Source of the DNA: Macrotis lagotis
Taxonomy: Eukaryota; Chordata; Mammalia; Peramelemorphia; Peramelidae
Reading direction: 5' to 3'
Assembly (NCBI RefSeq): GCF_037893015.1
Contig: NC_133662.1
Location: 273,058,444 to 273,122,443 of the forward strand
Length of the DNA stretch: 64,000 bases
The notes under the pieces are model-generated. The model was not told the DNA's origin and made no database searches. It saw only the letters and a program-made list of their open reading frames with translations. The translations under genes and the position numbers were made by a program. This document shows positions 35,236 through 46,430 of this stretch, one piece after another. How positions within the stretch are numbered: the stretch's first letter is position 1; each line of letters begins with the position of its first letter.

Positions 35236-35895
35236 TGGCTCAGGTAGACATCAAAGGCAGAAAGCAGCCCTAAAAATTAGCTTTGGACAGGATAATTCAG
35301 AGATAATCATCAAAAGCAAAGTGTTAGCTTTAAGAAGGTTTAATTGCAGTATGTTTCTTGCCTGAAGGATAGACACCATTTTGCCTAGGGGAAGTTGGTT
35401 ATTTGGCCACTACAATTCTTGAATACTGTCAAGCAAATCACTGAGGAGTTGCCTTCTGCTCTGGTGGAGGGAAGCATCCACACTGATCAAATGATGGCCC
35501 ATTGAAGTCTTCAGTGCCTTGAAGAGAAATCAGATGCTTTACCCAAAGGAATGTCAGTTTAGATTGCTGAAACCTCACAAGATAGTTGGAGTTTATGTGT
35601 TATATTTCCTTCTTCAACTCAAATCACTCAGGTTCTCATTGATTGGCCAATGATATGTTCCAGATCAAGTCACACTTGGTCATAGTTTGGGCCCAAATTA
35701 CTTTAGAGTAAATGCAAATAGCAAATATTTTTGTTGCGGACAGAAAACCTATCCCCTCCCAGATAGATTTATTTTGATTAAGTAAAAGAGGACATTCTCT
35801 GCCTCATTTTCTAACCTAGCTAAATCACTGAATGGCCATTGTCTCAGTGGAGACCTGGGAAAAACTTTAACTTAAAAACCCCTAGGTCTTCTACT
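35236..35895. other. Unassigned intron DNA
   Basis: No gene or repeat is recognised. Confidence 0.3.
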
Positions 35896-36090
35896 GCATC
35901 CAGGACCATCTTCAGTTGTCCTGATTCACATCTGGCCACTGGATCCAGATGGTTCTGGGGGAAAAGTGAGTCTGGTGACTTAGCCCAGCCCCCCCCCCCC
36001 CAAACCAATTCAAATGCTTGTCATGACATCATCTCCCTAACATCACGGTCCTCTTCCAGAATGAAGATCAAACAAACAACAACAGCCTTT
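35896..36090 (+). repeat. Composite SINE, 3' part
   Basis: Body landmarks are 'tctggccactggatccagat', 'ctggtgacttagcccagc' and 'gcttgtcatgacatcatct', then the LINE-like tail 'ttccagaatgaagatcaaac' with (AAC)n. It lacks the tRNA head. Confidence 0.7.
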
Positions 36091-36724
36091 AACAGGAATC
36101 GGTGGAACCTTCCTGTCCCTGTCCCCATGCTGTCGGGGAAGCAAGCCAAGCCCTCTTCTGTTGGGTGATGAGTCACAAACTTGTATTTTCATGTTCCTAC
36201 CAGGGCTGGGAAGGGGACGAACTATTCATACAATAAAAAGTGGTATTTAAAAAGTCTGTCCCCCTTCCCCAGGGCTCTTAGCAAATCGTGAAATGATGAC
36301 CCAGCTGCAAAACTTGAGAAAGAAAGACACAAGCGAGTGATCCTGAGCGGCTGTTCTGGCTCCCATTTGGAAAGGCGCCAGGGAAGTTGCATCATCTGGC
36401 TCTGGAAGGCCTGGCGGGCTTCGTTTGTTCTGAGTACATTGGGAAAGCACATCTTGGCTCCAGGCCCTGCAGGCTTCCCTGGTGAACCCTAGACCATAAG
36501 GGGCAGAGCCTTCCCTTGGCTCTGCCCCAGAGTTCCTGTTCTGATAGTGTTGGATGAAGGAGCCCAATTTGGCGAGGCCTCTTGGGTCGATTCTGCCTTG
36601 GAGACACTGGTCTTTTGGGACAAACTGAAGATGGTCAAATGGCCATGGCTGAACTGAGCCAACCCTTGGGACTTAGTAATAACAACTGTGATGTTTAGGT
36701 TCACAGCAATGCTTCAACAATCCC
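36091..36724. other. Unassigned intron DNA
   Basis: Overlapping minus-strand frames cross this stretch without recognisable domains. No repeat is recognised. Confidence 0.3.
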
Positions 36725-37095
36725 ATGAATGAGGCCCTGCTGGACTGGGAAACTGAGGCTCTTTAGAGTCAAGCTGCCCGTGACCAGATGGCTAATCAAT
36801 GTTGGAGGTAGGATTCAAACCCAAGCCTGCCTCATTTATGGCACCAGTCATTCTCTTAGCCTATCATGCCAGGGAGTTCTACATGTCTGAAGATGTCAGA
36901 CCCTTGACCACAATCTGGAAAAGCTTTCAAGCAGAAACCTAGCAGAAGCTGTGAGATTTTAGTGACTCTAGGACTGTAACACCCTCAGATTCCTCATCTG
37001 GACAATGGGGATTGTACACAGCAGGAGCAATTCCCTCATGGGGCTCTGGTGGACAGGAGATAGTTATCATTAATGATGGTGACAATAGCAATAAA
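36725..37095 (+). repeat. MIR-class SINE fragments
   Basis: Diverged text 'gggaaactgaggctctttag' and 'gtaggattcaaacccaag' (36750-36830), then 'ctcagattcctcatctggac' and 'aatggggattgtacac' (36980-37020). These are typical MIR/tRNA-SINE phrases. Confidence 0.5.
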
Positions 37096-37236
37096 CCTGT
37101 TCTCTGCCCTCTCTTGTGCCTGTCTTCAAAACCCCACTAGAACCCACTGTGGTAGGGAAGGACTGGCAAGATGTGGGCTATAGGAGTTGAGATTTAGAGC
37201 CAGTCAATGAATTCTCAGGCATTAATTGTCTGCCTG

Positions 37237-37237
<1 letters not shown>

Positions 37238-37271
<34 letters not shown>
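37238..37271 (+). repeat. (GT)n microsatellite
   Basis: About sixteen uninterrupted GT units, followed by ATGTAGC. Confidence 0.95.
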
Positions 37272-37274
<3 letters not shown>

Positions 37275-37499
37275 AGCACTAGAGACCTCAGGGTTTAAGG
37301 AGGGGAAGGAAGGCTGGGAAACCTAGATATCAGGGCTCCAGTTTTACCACCCACCATCTTGTCTCCAACTAGAGCAATGGTAAGAGCAGTAGAATAGTCA
37401 GAGAATGCCCAAGTGAAATTGCAGATTTGTGACTCGTCCAAGGTCAAAAGGCCAGTTCATAATGATACCTTATGGTTGGTGGAAAACAATATAGAATGT

Positions 37500-37870
37500 C
37501 AACTCATTGAATCCTCAGGATGATCCCCACTTAACAAGTGAGCACATGGAGGCAGACAGACTTGCCCGGAATCACACAGCTAGGAAGTGTTTGAGGTAGT
37601 ATGCTAATTCAGGTCATCTCCCCTCCAAGTTCCAGGGCTTTCCACTATGGCACTGCCCATCTGCCAGTGCTCTGGGCTCATGGCAGGGATGAAAGTTTAA
37701 GTCTCTTTCATCCTTCTCTGGGGATGTAGGGTCCAAGACCTCAGGACTTGTCAAGGTGTCTAGTTTCCAACTTAGCCATTTACTAGTCCATCCCCCAAGA
37801 AAAATCACCACCCCTCTCTTGGGTTCAGTTTCTTTATCTGTCAAATGAAGCAATTGAATCAGATGATTTC
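37500..37870. repeat. MIR-class SINE fragments
   Basis: The text 'cttgcccggaatcacacagc', then 'taggaagtgtttgaggtag', near 37560-37600, and 'cagtttctttatctgtcaaa' near 37830 are diverged MIR phrases. Element boundaries are unclear. Confidence 0.5.
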
Positions 37871-38574
37871 AGTGGTGTATAAGATTGGGAAGACTTCCTC
37901 TGGTCAGTTGGAGCCCCAGCACTTTGTCTAGAGGACATGGCCTGTTCCTCCTTGATTTCCAGGGATTGACCTACCCCCAAGATGCCAGGTTGGCTGGGAC
38001 TCTGAAGAATGGGCTCATTGTACCTAGAAAGAAGAACAGCAGGTACCTTGGCCTTATTTTGGCCATCTCTTTTCCCTCCTTTACTTCATGTCTTTTTTTG
38101 GGAGTATCTCTGGGTTTTCTCTCTCCCTTCCCTCCAGGATCTATTGCTTGCAGTCAAAGCTTATCATAAAGGAAGCATCTGAGATTGCAGAGTTCACAAG
38201 GTGACCTGAAGGCAATGTGTTCAAGTAGGAAATGGGGATCTGAGTTTCTGAAGAAATCCATGAACAGAGGGCCCCTAAGTAGAAGTCATGGAATATTCCA
38301 CCCCTCCCCCCAACTTGAGGAGGTAGACCCAGCATCTTGCCTTTCATTCAGAGGAGAAGACTTGCTGGACAGCCCCAGACATGGAGATGGCCTGGGGAGG
38401 ATCCAAGGGAGAGTTCACCCAGGCCATGGAGAAGGAAGGGACTGGACCCCTCATACCCCACTCCTGGGAGGCCCTTGAATACTTTCTAGTTTCTGGACCT
38501 AATGATGACCTCTTGGAATTCCTTTGCATTTCCTAGATTTTTCTAGGTGATGTTATTCTAAATTACTCCATATT
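37871..38574. other. Unassigned intron DNA
   Basis: No gene or repeat is recognised. Confidence 0.3.
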
Positions 38575-38990
38575 TGTCTGTGACATGCTTGATAAAGGGC
38601 TAACCTGACCTTATAAAGACCTGAGTTCAAGCTCGGCCTCAAACTTTTTTTTTTAGGTTTTTGCAAGGCAGATGGGGTTAAATGGCTTGCCCAAGGCCAC
38701 ACAGCTAGGTAATTATTAAGTGTCTGGGACCGGATTGGAACTCAGGTCCTCCTGACTTCAGGGCCGGTGCTTTATCCACTGTGCCACCTAGCCACCCCCT
38801 CAAACTTTTACTAGCAGTATGACCCTAAACAAATCACTAAAGCTCTCAGGCTCAGTTTCCTAATATATAAAATGGGGATAATATCACCCCTTACCTCCTG
38901 GATTGTTGTGAGGATGAAAGAAGGAACTATCTTGAAAGCACTTACCCCATTGCCTTGCCTTTGGGTGTGCTATGGAAGTATTAGCTGGAG
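38575..38990 (+). repeat. MIR SINE split by a younger SINE
   Basis: The left half 'aaagacctgagttcaagctc' and the right half 'cagtatgaccctaaacaaat', 'aaaatggggataatatcacc' and 'ggattgttgtgaggatgaaa' form one MIR. It is interrupted at 38649-38797 by a reversed tRNA-derived SINE. Confidence 0.75.
38649..38797 (-). repeat. Marsupial tRNA-derived SINE nested in MIR
   Basis: A reversed copy from the T-run and 'aggtttttgcaaggcagatg' to 'ccacctagccacc'. The flanking direct repeat cctcaaactttt lies at 38637-38648 and 38798-38809. Confidence 0.9.
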
Positions 38991-39858
38991 TGATGCTTAG
39001 ATGAAAAGTAGGGGTCTGCTCACCCACATCTGGGATGAGCTCCACTTAATCTAGATGAGGAAATGGTTCCAGAATCCATTCCAGGTGAGAGGGGAGGGGG
39101 AGAGAGAGAGAGAGAGAATTATAGAGAGACAGAGAAGCAGAGAGAGGGACAGAGACAGAGGCAGAGAGATAGAGACAGAGAGAGCGAGTGCATTTCTAGA
39201 CGAGACCTCTGTTTAAATTCAGAAATTTATACCAACAGATCCTGGAAGATAATCCCACCCCCCACCCCCTCAAAAAATTGGGCGAGTTATCTTGTTAGAG
39301 AACTACAAGGAGAGTGAATCTGAGAGCAGAGTCAACACAGTCTGTGGACTAAAGAAAACCCAGTAGAGATTGCTATATACTCATCTCTTCCACCTTGTCC
39401 TCTTGGGTTGGGGAGGGTGGGCTTGGGGAAATAAAGATGGAATGCGGCTGCCCCCTGCTGGCAGCATGGGCAAACGAGAGGCTCTTTCCTTGGTGCCCCT
39501 GCCTCCTCGGGTACTTAACTGTCCCACTCCCAGGAGTAAGACCATAGAATCCTAGCTGGAGTCAGAGCCCTCCTGCTTCCCTCCTTCCCTGAAATGAGGT
39601 GCAGAAGGAGAAAGGCAGCAGTCCTCCCAGGCCCTAGGTGAACATAAGTCCACCGTGGACCGTTAGGTTCTTGTTACTTGTGAAATGGATTGGAATAGGA
39701 AGGGCCCTCAACCTACTGGGAGCACTTCCATTGCAGGGATAGAATGATGCCTATCTAGACAGGAACCAAAAAGAAATTCGGCCTTCTTGTGGGCCAGACA
39801 CAGCCAGGGGCACCCAAAACGGATGCAACAATAGAATGAGGCCTGGTCACCACTCTTT
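38991..39858. other. Unassigned, with GA-rich tract
   Basis: A purine-rich (GA)n/(GACAGA)n tract spans about 39090-39190. No gene or other repeat is recognised. Confidence 0.4.
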
Positions 39859-40023
39859 TTTTTTTTTTTTTTTTTTTTAGGTTTTTGCAAGGCAAATGGG
39901 GCTAAATGGCTTTCCCAAGGCCACACAACTAGGTCATTATTAAGTGTCCAAGGCTGGATTTGAACTCAGGTCCTCCTGACTCCAGGGCCGGTGCTCTATC
40001 CACTGCACCACCTAGCTGCCCCT
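39859..40023 (-). repeat. Young marsupial SINE with long T-run
   Basis: A reversed SINE preceded by about 22 T (its poly(A) tail). Flanking repeats ctggtcaccactcttt (39843-39858) and ctggtctccactcttt (40024-40039) differ at one of 16 positions. The long intact tail suggests recent insertion. Confidence 0.9.
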
Positions 40024-40319
40024 CTGGTCTCCACTCTTTAGAAGCATGTCTTCAACAAGGGCAGACAACACATTGAATCCTCTTGTTCATGCCTCTCTGG
40101 GCCCACCTCCCAGCAGACCAGACTTGCTTCTACCCTTTGTTTTCTCACTCTCTCCCTAGAATAGCTCTCCACTTCTGGGGCTGGACCTTTCTCTGATTGT
40201 CAGTTGTTTCTGGAAGTTCCACTTGAAGAAAGGGCCTTGACTAACTATGTTCACTGTATCCCTTTTGCAGTTCCACCATGATCATGGGAGACCCATTTCT
40301 CATTCTTCTGTTGACTTCA

Positions 40320-40415
40320 TTTCACCTGCTGCTTGTTCCTACTAGAATGGAAGCTTTTTGAGGATGCCAACTGTCTTTTTATCTTATCGCATTTACAATC
40401 TTAGGACAAAATCAT
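40320..40415 (+). repeat. L2 LINE 3' end fragment
   Basis: The text 'actagaatggaagctttttg' then 'aggatgccaactgtctttt' is the conserved L2 3' end phrase. A SINE has inserted just to its right. Confidence 0.6.
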
Positions 40416-40430
40416 TAGAAAATACCTCTT

Positions 40431-40578
40431 GGGGCAACTAGGTGGTACAGTGGATAGAGCACCGGCTCTGGAGTCAGGAGGACCTGAGTTCAAATCTGGT
40501 CTCAGACATTTAATGCTTACTTAACTATGTGACCTTGTACAAGTCACTTAACCCATTGTCTTGCACAAAACAAAAAAA
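40431..40578 (+). repeat. Marsupial tRNA-derived SINE
   Basis: A full copy from 'ggggcaactaggtggtacag' to 'cacttaacccattgtcttgc' with an A-rich tail. The flanks agaaaatacctctt (40417-40430) and agaaaatacttttt (40579-40592) form an imperfect target duplication. Confidence 0.85.
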
Positions 40579-41049
40579 AGAAAATACTTTTTGAATTCCC
40601 TTGAAATAGAGAAGAGTGGTTGCCAGTGAGGGAATTGTGATTGGAAAAATTCTTAGGTGGTGATTGAAGTCAGAGAGGAGGAGACCAATTTTTTTGGAGG
40701 AAAATGGGGGAAATGATGGGATTATGTTTTCCCAAATGGAAATCAAGACTAAGAGGCAAAAAGGTACCCAGAATGACTAGACATTGAATAAAAGGAACAT
40801 GCCTAGAAGAGGCAGAATGGTGCAGGGGTATGCGAGGCTGTAGGGAACTGGAAGGGGGGTTACAACATAAAGGGGCTTAGGGATTAAGGAGGTGTTCAGT
40901 GAACCAATGAAAAAACAAGGTTATCAGTTCAATGAGAAAAGAGAGCTGAAATACAAGGACAAATTCATTGTTCAATTCAGAATTCTTGGATAGGATGCAG
41001 AAGACATTTTAAAGTCAACATAGCCAAATCTGAAATCATTCTATTTCCA

Positions 41050-41510
41050 CACAAAACTTCTCTCTCCAAGTTTCTCTATTATTATAGAGGATAACCCCTC
41101 AGTCCCTCAGACTCACCTCTGAGGAGTCATCCTGGACCCACTCACTTCTAATATGATGCCAGGGCCTGTTGAATTCCCCTCTGCCCCCTTAGTATGGTAT
41201 CTTGTCTCTTCTGATATCATCATTGCCATGGCCTAGAGACATACTATCTCATGCCTCGAGGATTGTACATGCCTGCTGATTGGTCAGCCTTTCTTAAGTC
41301 CCTCCCCACTCCAATCCCACCTCCATTCAGACCCTAAAGTCATTCTTCTCAAGCACAGGTCCAATCATGTCACTTCAGATTCAATAAAATACATAGGCCT
41401 CCTAAGGCCTTCGAGATAAGATGTCAAACGTTCTGTTTTATCTTTAAAGTCCTTAAAACCCGGCCCCCATCTACTCTTCAAATCTCATGACTCATTCCTT
41501 CCTAAAATGT
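41050..41510 (+). repeat. L2 LINE remnant
   Basis: Phrases such as 'cacaggtccaatcatgtcac', 'tttatctttaaagtccttaa' and 'aacccggcccccatctactc' are old L2 3'-region text in sense orientation. Confidence 0.6.
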
Positions 41511-41955
41511 TTTCTTTGATGCAATAGCTGGTTTTCTGGTTGATTCAGAGACAAACAACTATATCTCTCAGGTCTGGACATTTTCCCGGATGCTCTCCTT
41601 CCTTGTCTCTGAATCTTGGGTTTAGGTCAAAACTACAAGAAACCTTTCCAAAAACCTCCTAATTCTAGGATTTCCCTTGATTCGTTATTTCTTATTTATC
41701 CACTACATAGATATCTAAGGCATACTGGCTTACATCTCTTCATTTGAATGTAAAGTTTTAGAAAACTAAGACTCTCTTTTGCCTTCTGATCAAAACAATA
41801 AAGTAGAAGAAAATGTTTGCAGTTGAAAGAACAGAAAAACGAGTTGTGATCAAAGTATCCCATGTCCAGGGCCATGGGCAAAGGAAGTCGTGTCAGAAGA
41901 TGATGAAAAGCCCTGCTTGTATTCCAAATGTATATGAGAAAAGACATTAAAAGGC
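41511..41955. other. Unassigned intron DNA
   Basis: A minus-strand open frame extends across this stretch without recognisable domains. Confidence 0.3.
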
Positions 41956-42100
41956 AGATGTCCTGCCTGGACTCTTTAAAACAAGCATCTGTGGCTGAGG
42001 TGGATGTGTTGGAATGTCTATGGGCATGGGAGTAGTTTCTTACCATGTGGACCTACCCATTCAGAAATGCCCAATAGAGCAGGAAGAGACACATTCCTAG
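41956..42100. repeat. Locus-specific duplicate of 45578-45720
   Basis: The stretch 'gtcctgcctggactct' plus 'caagcatctgtggct' is shared almost exactly with 45588-45632. Weaker similarity follows ('accatgtg', 'gcccattgc'/'gcccaatag'). The copies lie on either side of the first KRTAP10-like gene. They match no dispersed repeat I know and look like a local duplication. Confidence 0.5.
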
Positions 42101-43739
42101 TGAGGTGGGGAAACGAGCAAGTGTGCCCATGGCAAAGTGTGGATTGCAAGATAAAAGTGAATTTGCAAAGTGCCAGGTAGCTAGGGACAGACCAGGGCCA
42201 TGTCAAGGAAGTGCCTCCCTTTTAGGTAGAGGGCAGGGGGCTGCCTCAGGCACTTTCCTGGGCCTGCCCCTTGGGAGGGTATATGTTTTGAGCTGTTCTG
42301 AATTGGGCAGTTCTGTGCCTCATGGTCCTCTGTGACCAGTGGTCTGGATTCACCACTCTGCCAAGAGGGCCTCCCACAACCATGGGAGCAGTTGGGGATG
42401 AGGGATGGATGCTGCAGGAAGGGCCCATCCCAGGAAGGGCTGGACAATCAGATGCTTCCACAAGGCCATTCCAGCAGGGCAGTCAATGTCATGCACAGTG
42501 CAGAGGGGACAAAGGGTGCTGATTCTCATAGCATGGTCTGGCCTCCTAGCTGGAGGGCACCAGGAAGCACAGAGGACCTGCTGAAGGCCACTCCCTAAGT
42601 TAGTTGATGAACCTCATGGAGCTTGGCTTGAAGGTGCCACAGAGTGCTGGCTGGAGAACTGGCTGCCCCTGACCCTTCCCAGGGCTCACTGTGACAGTGT
42701 GGCCCCTTGGTCAGGAGCTAGGGAGAGTTTTTAGTCAGACAGCATTGCTCCTCCTGCCATGGTGATCTTCCCCTGGCCCTGCCTGTTGCCGCCAAGGCGG
42801 CTTTCTGATAGCTAGAAGCTATGCGGTCCTATGGGAGCTGGGGTGGACGATAAGGTTCAGGAAGCCAGTGGCAGGCTGAGGTTTTCAGTGTCATGGCTGG
42901 TAACAAGACTGTCCGGATCCCCTCCCCTGGACCTCAGGTGGTTCATGTTCAGAGGTCACTGGTGCCATGAGCCAGGTCCTTTAGGAAAGTGCAGCTGGCC
43001 CTGGGGTAGCATTGGCTAGAGGGGAGAGCATGCTGGCATGCATGCGGGTCACCCTCCCATTGGCATCTGGACTGAGAGGTCTGGTTTTGGGTGAGACCCA
43101 TGGGATCCAGAGGTGCAGGATCCTCCTCAGTCCAAGGATCAAGAGGCCTGCTGTGAGGAAGGGCTTTGCATTCCCTAAATCTGTCCTGGAGACAGAAATC
43201 TTGCCCCATTGCTTGAGGGTATGCTACTTGCCCAGGACATTTCTCCACACAAAGGTGTGTGCACCTGGATGTGGGCATACCACATGTTCCTTGTGCTCTG
43301 GGCCCCAGCCCCACCCATTAACTGGTTGGCGGCCCAAGGAGCAAGATGTCCAGTGATGGAGGGCAAAGAGTGGAGGGTTCCTGGGTCCATGTAAGCCCTG
43401 CTTGTGATCCTGTTATGAATGGCCGGGGGGGGGGGGGGCCCAAACTCCAAAGACATATTCATTGGCACTTGACCCTAGAAAGCCTTGTGCTGAGGGACAG
43501 GAAGGGCATTCCTCAGAAATACGTGTAGAAGAGGGTGATGTCCTTCCCAGGAGCTTGCGAGCCTTCCGCTGGGTGCTGGTCTCTTGAATGGTGATGTTGG
43601 TGGATGCAGGTTTAAAGGCAGTGGCTTGTAGGAGGGGGGATGGGCATCGCATGGCCCAGTGAGGATTGAGAAAGGATGTGTCGGGCATGATAAGGTGTGT
43701 GCGATGGGTGCAGTGTTGGTTCCTGTACTGTCTCCCTCG
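42101..43739. other. Repeat-poor, GC-rich stretch flanking the KRTAP cluster
   Basis: No SINE or LINE is recognisable in over 1.6 kb, unlike the surrounding intron. Several medium frames on both strands have no cysteine-repeat character, so I call no KRTAP here. A run of about 14 G lies near 43423-43437. Confidence 0.45.
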
Positions 43740-43839
43740 GCCTTGTGCCCCGCCCCAGCTCTCCAAGCTCCCCCAGCCCCGGTGGGCCCAGAATAAGGCA
43801 AAATGGTGAGTGAGAAGCCAGGAAGGTGAGTTAATGTGG

Positions 43840-43845
43840 TTTATT
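43840..43845 (-). terminator. Poly(A) signal AATAAA of KRTAP10-like gene A
   Basis: Minus-strand AATAAA in the context CTGGCAATAAACC, 263 bp past the stop codon. The same context is conserved at 53775-53780 behind the paralogue. Confidence 0.8.
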
Positions 43846-44107
43846 GCCAGGCCCATGACCGGGACCGTCCCCACACACTCTGGGCTCGGACAGAACCTGA
43901 GAGCCAGGATGATGCCAGCTGAGCTGAGTGCATCTGGAAGCAGGAGCCGTGGCTGGGGTCAGCCCTGGTGTGGCCGAGGCCTGGCGGGGGCCTGGGGGAG
44001 AGGGGGTGGGGCTGGGAGGCTCTATGATACTGGCCAGTTGTTCAGATGGACATTTGTGGAGGCTGACAGCAGTTTGGCAGGGTTTGAGAGGAACAAATGA
44101 CCTATGG

Positions 44108-44845
44108 TCAACAGGAAGACTTTTGGCCAGAGGAGGTACTGCAGCAGGCAGGTTTGCAGCAGGCAGGTTTGCAGCAGACAGGCCGGCAGAGGAGGGACAC
44201 GCTGGAGGTGGGGCGGCAGCAGGTGGAGGAGGGACAGCAGGACGGGGCGCAGCAGCAAGAGGAGGAGGACGTGGTGGTGCAGCAAGAGGGTTTGCAGGAG
44301 AGGGGCACACAGCAGGGGGCCGGACTGCACACAGGCTGGCAGAGAAAAGAGATGCAGGAGGCAGGGCGGCAGCAGCTGGAGGTCGGACAACAGGCTGTGG
44401 TCACACAGCAGCTGGGCTTGCAGCACACGGGCAGGGCCAGGCAGCAGCTGGGCTGGCAGCAGAGAGGGGTGCAGCAGCAGGACTGCACCGCACAGGGAGA
44501 GACAGAGCAGCTAGGGGCTTGGCAGCAGGAAGAACCACAGCCAGAGGTGCAGGTGGCCTGGCAGGGGCTTGGTTCACAGGCTGGCTGGCAGGAGGCAGGC
44601 AGGCAGCAGACCGGGTGGCACACGAGGGTCAGGCAGGAGGCTGGCTGGCAGCAGGGGGCTGGGCAGCAGGAGGGCCCGCAGCAGCTGGGTTCACAGCAAC
44701 TCTCCGGGCAGTTTTCCAGCTGCCAGTTTGAACCAATGCAGGAACTGGGCAAGCAGACATTGCTGCCACAGCTCACATCACTGGAGCACACCGAGGTGGC
44801 TGAGGCTGTGGGCATGCAGGGTCTGGAAAAGCAGGTGTCTGCCAT
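44108..44845 (-). CDS. KRTAP10-like: Keratin-associated protein, KRTAP10-like (copy A)
   Basis: A single-exon 245-residue protein with about 66 cysteines (27%). This is the high-sulfur hair-matrix type that cross-links keratin intermediate filaments by disulfides in the hair shaft. The N-terminal block [19 protein letters not shown], then [13 protein letters not shown], is the KRTAP10 family signature. The rest is CC-x-PxCC pentapeptide-type repeats (QPSCC, KPSCC, KPACC), with R-P-A-S-C and [10 protein letters not shown] motifs near the end. The start at 44845 is chosen because the paralogue begins identically ([10 protein letters not shown]) and an upstream in-frame ATG at 44962 lies at or above the predicted transcription start. 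It has a TATA box at 44977-44982 and a poly(A) signal at 43840. It sits antisense inside the TSPEAR intron. Orthology to a numbered human KRTAP10 cannot be resolved. Confidence 0.93.
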   Translation of the reverse strand: MADTCFSRPCMPTASATSVCSSDVSCGSNVCLPSSCIGSNWQLENCPESCCEPSCCGPSCCPAPCCQPASCLTLVCHPVCCLPASCQPACEPSPCQATCTSGCGSSCCQAPSCSVSPCAVQSCCCTPLCCQPSCCLALPVCCKPSCCVTTACCPTSSCCRPASCISFLCQPVCSPAPCCVPLSCKPSCCTTTSSSSCCCAPSCCPSSTCCRPTSSVSLLCRPVCCKPACCKPACCSTSSGQKSSC

Positions 44846-44856
44846 GGTGGGAGCAG

Positions 44857-44857
<1 letters not shown>

Positions 44858-44931
<74 letters not shown>
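44858..44931 (-). repeat. Compound (TG)n(GA)n microsatellite in the 5'UTR of KRTAP10-like A
   Basis: About 16 TG units and about 21 GA units on +, which read as (CT)n(CA)n in the mRNA, lie between the TATA box and the start codon, starting 12 bp before the ATG. The paralogue has only a short, imperfect TG stretch in this position. Confidence 0.95.
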
Positions 44932-44933
<2 letters not shown>

Positions 44934-44976
44934 AAGATGTGGGACTGGGATGAAGATGGCATAGCCTGGTGGGCTC

Positions 44977-44982
44977 TTATAT
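44977..44982 (-). promoter_or_regulatory. TATA box of KRTAP10-like A
   Basis: Minus-strand GGATATAAGAG is conserved with the paralogue's GATATAAGAA at 54954-54959. It implies a transcription start near 44950 and a 5'UTR of about 105 nt. Confidence 0.75.
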
Positions 44983-45270
44983 CCCTCTGGCAGGAGGATG
45001 TGCCAAGGGGAGCCTGAGCCTTCTTCCTTGTTGTTCTGTAGGGCTGTTTCCCTCAGAGCCCATCATTAGAAGATGGTGCCATTATCTATGAGCTGACCAG
45101 TGGCCCCTAAACAAATATGAGTGTAAGCATGAGTATGAGTGTGCTTGTATTGGTGTGTTTGTTTATGTGGGCAGGTTAATGTTTTGAAATGATGGTATTT
45201 TGACTTGGCTTCTGTTGGGTCTCTGAAAGTTCAAGTTGATGCTGAAAGTCAGTAGTGGGTTTGGCTTCCA

Positions 45271-46430
45271 TTGAGAGGGGAGGAAGAGTCAGAATGAATG
45301 AAGGGGTGCAGCCACCTGCCTGAAAGTGATCTCCATGGTGGTCACTCTGTCACGTGCTCTGGCTCTTGTGGCATGAGGCAACAGGACCTGTGACAGGTTG
45401 TCATACGTGTGTGATTGATTGTTCTTGTCCGAATGAATCCGTGTGCTTGTGGCAGGGAGGCCCCGTGGGTCATTTCAGAGACCCTGGCGATGAGGCCTGG
45501 CTTGATCCAATGTAGGATGGTGGGGGCCTCTCAAAGTTGGCAGAGGAAGTGCCAGTGGTGATGGTGGCAAAGAGGACTGGAGGGCAGGTGTCCTGCCTGG
45601 ACTCTGTGAAGCAAGCATCTGTGGCTTACTTGCATGTGTGTTGGGGTATCTGGGTGCTGGTGCTCTGTCTGCCATGTGAGTTGTTGCAGTGGGGCCTTCT
45701 GGAGTGCCCATTGCTTCTCAGTGAAAGAAGATAGACAGCCCCTCAAGGAGTCAAGTAGCAATGGGGAGACAAGGATGGAGCTGAGAACATGCCTCACATC
45801 CCAGGCAAGCAGATACAAGTCTTTGTCAGAAGGTACATCCAATGTAAGGAGCTATGATTCCATTCCTGCTAGGCAACAAGACTTCATTAGTAGGGTCAGA
45901 CTATCTTAACCTGTCTCACGGTGGTCTATTCTATTCAGTGCTGCAACCACACTCCCCACAGAACCCAGGGAACCGTGGAAGTTGCTGGCGGGTCATGGCT
46001 GCTGGATCGCTAGTTGGCATTGTTTATGGTTGAGACTATGACAGTAGCTGATTGTCTTTGAACCTCCAATTTTCATTCTTGAATTATGAAAACACTCTTG
46101 GCAAGTGCTCTCACTCTGGTCCATCTTAGGATGGTCTAAGAATTTCACCTCTAGTGACACAATATGAGTGTCCCTGGCTGTCCCTCTTAATTATGGCCCC
46201 AGTTCTGAAAACCAACAAATAGAACTGGGGAACTAGTCCATTATTTCTAACTGGGATGTCCAGGCAACTCAGATCTACTTTGAACACTAATTTTTTCAAA
46301 GTAAATGCTTCAGGCCCCACAGGACACTCAACTAAGAGCATGGAGGGGGCCCTGAGAACAGTGACTAGGATAGGTAGTGGCTCACTTCGTGGCAGATCAC
46401 CAGCTCAATACCAAGATCCAACTATGAGAC
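45271..46430. other. Unassigned intergenic DNA within the KRTAP cluster
   Basis: Contains the duplicate patch 45578-45720 (see 41956). No further gene or dispersed repeat is recognised. Confidence 0.35.

Larger units (their letters stand above)
43740..45270 (-). repeat. Duplicated KRTAP10 unit, copy A
   Basis: This 1.5-kb segment holds one KRTAP10-like gene plus its flanks and aligns with 53670-55270. Shared flank text includes 'ggtgggcccagaataa' and the poly(A) region 'ggtttattgccagg'. Upstream, 'atgtgccaaggggagcc' and 'cttcttccttgttgt' are shared, as is the far edge 'gatgctgaaagtcagt'. Confidence 0.8.

Noticed and set aside
43413-43874. 153-residue minus-strand frame next to KRTAP10-like A
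   Set aside because: It lacks cysteine-repeat character and overlaps the 3' flank and poly(A) signal of the KRTAP gene.
44846-44962. N-terminal extension of KRTAP10-like A (S-L and H-T dipeptide repeats)
   Set aside because: It is encoded by the microsatellite in the leader. The upstream ATG lies about at or before the predicted transcription start, and the paralogue starts at the MADTC methionine.
44097-45017. Long + strand frames opposite the KRTAP10-like genes (Q/G/R-rich; also at 54058-54837)
   Set aside because: They are mirror images of the cysteine-rich repeat coding on the minus strand. The minus-strand frames have family-specific N-termini, TATA boxes and poly(A) signals.
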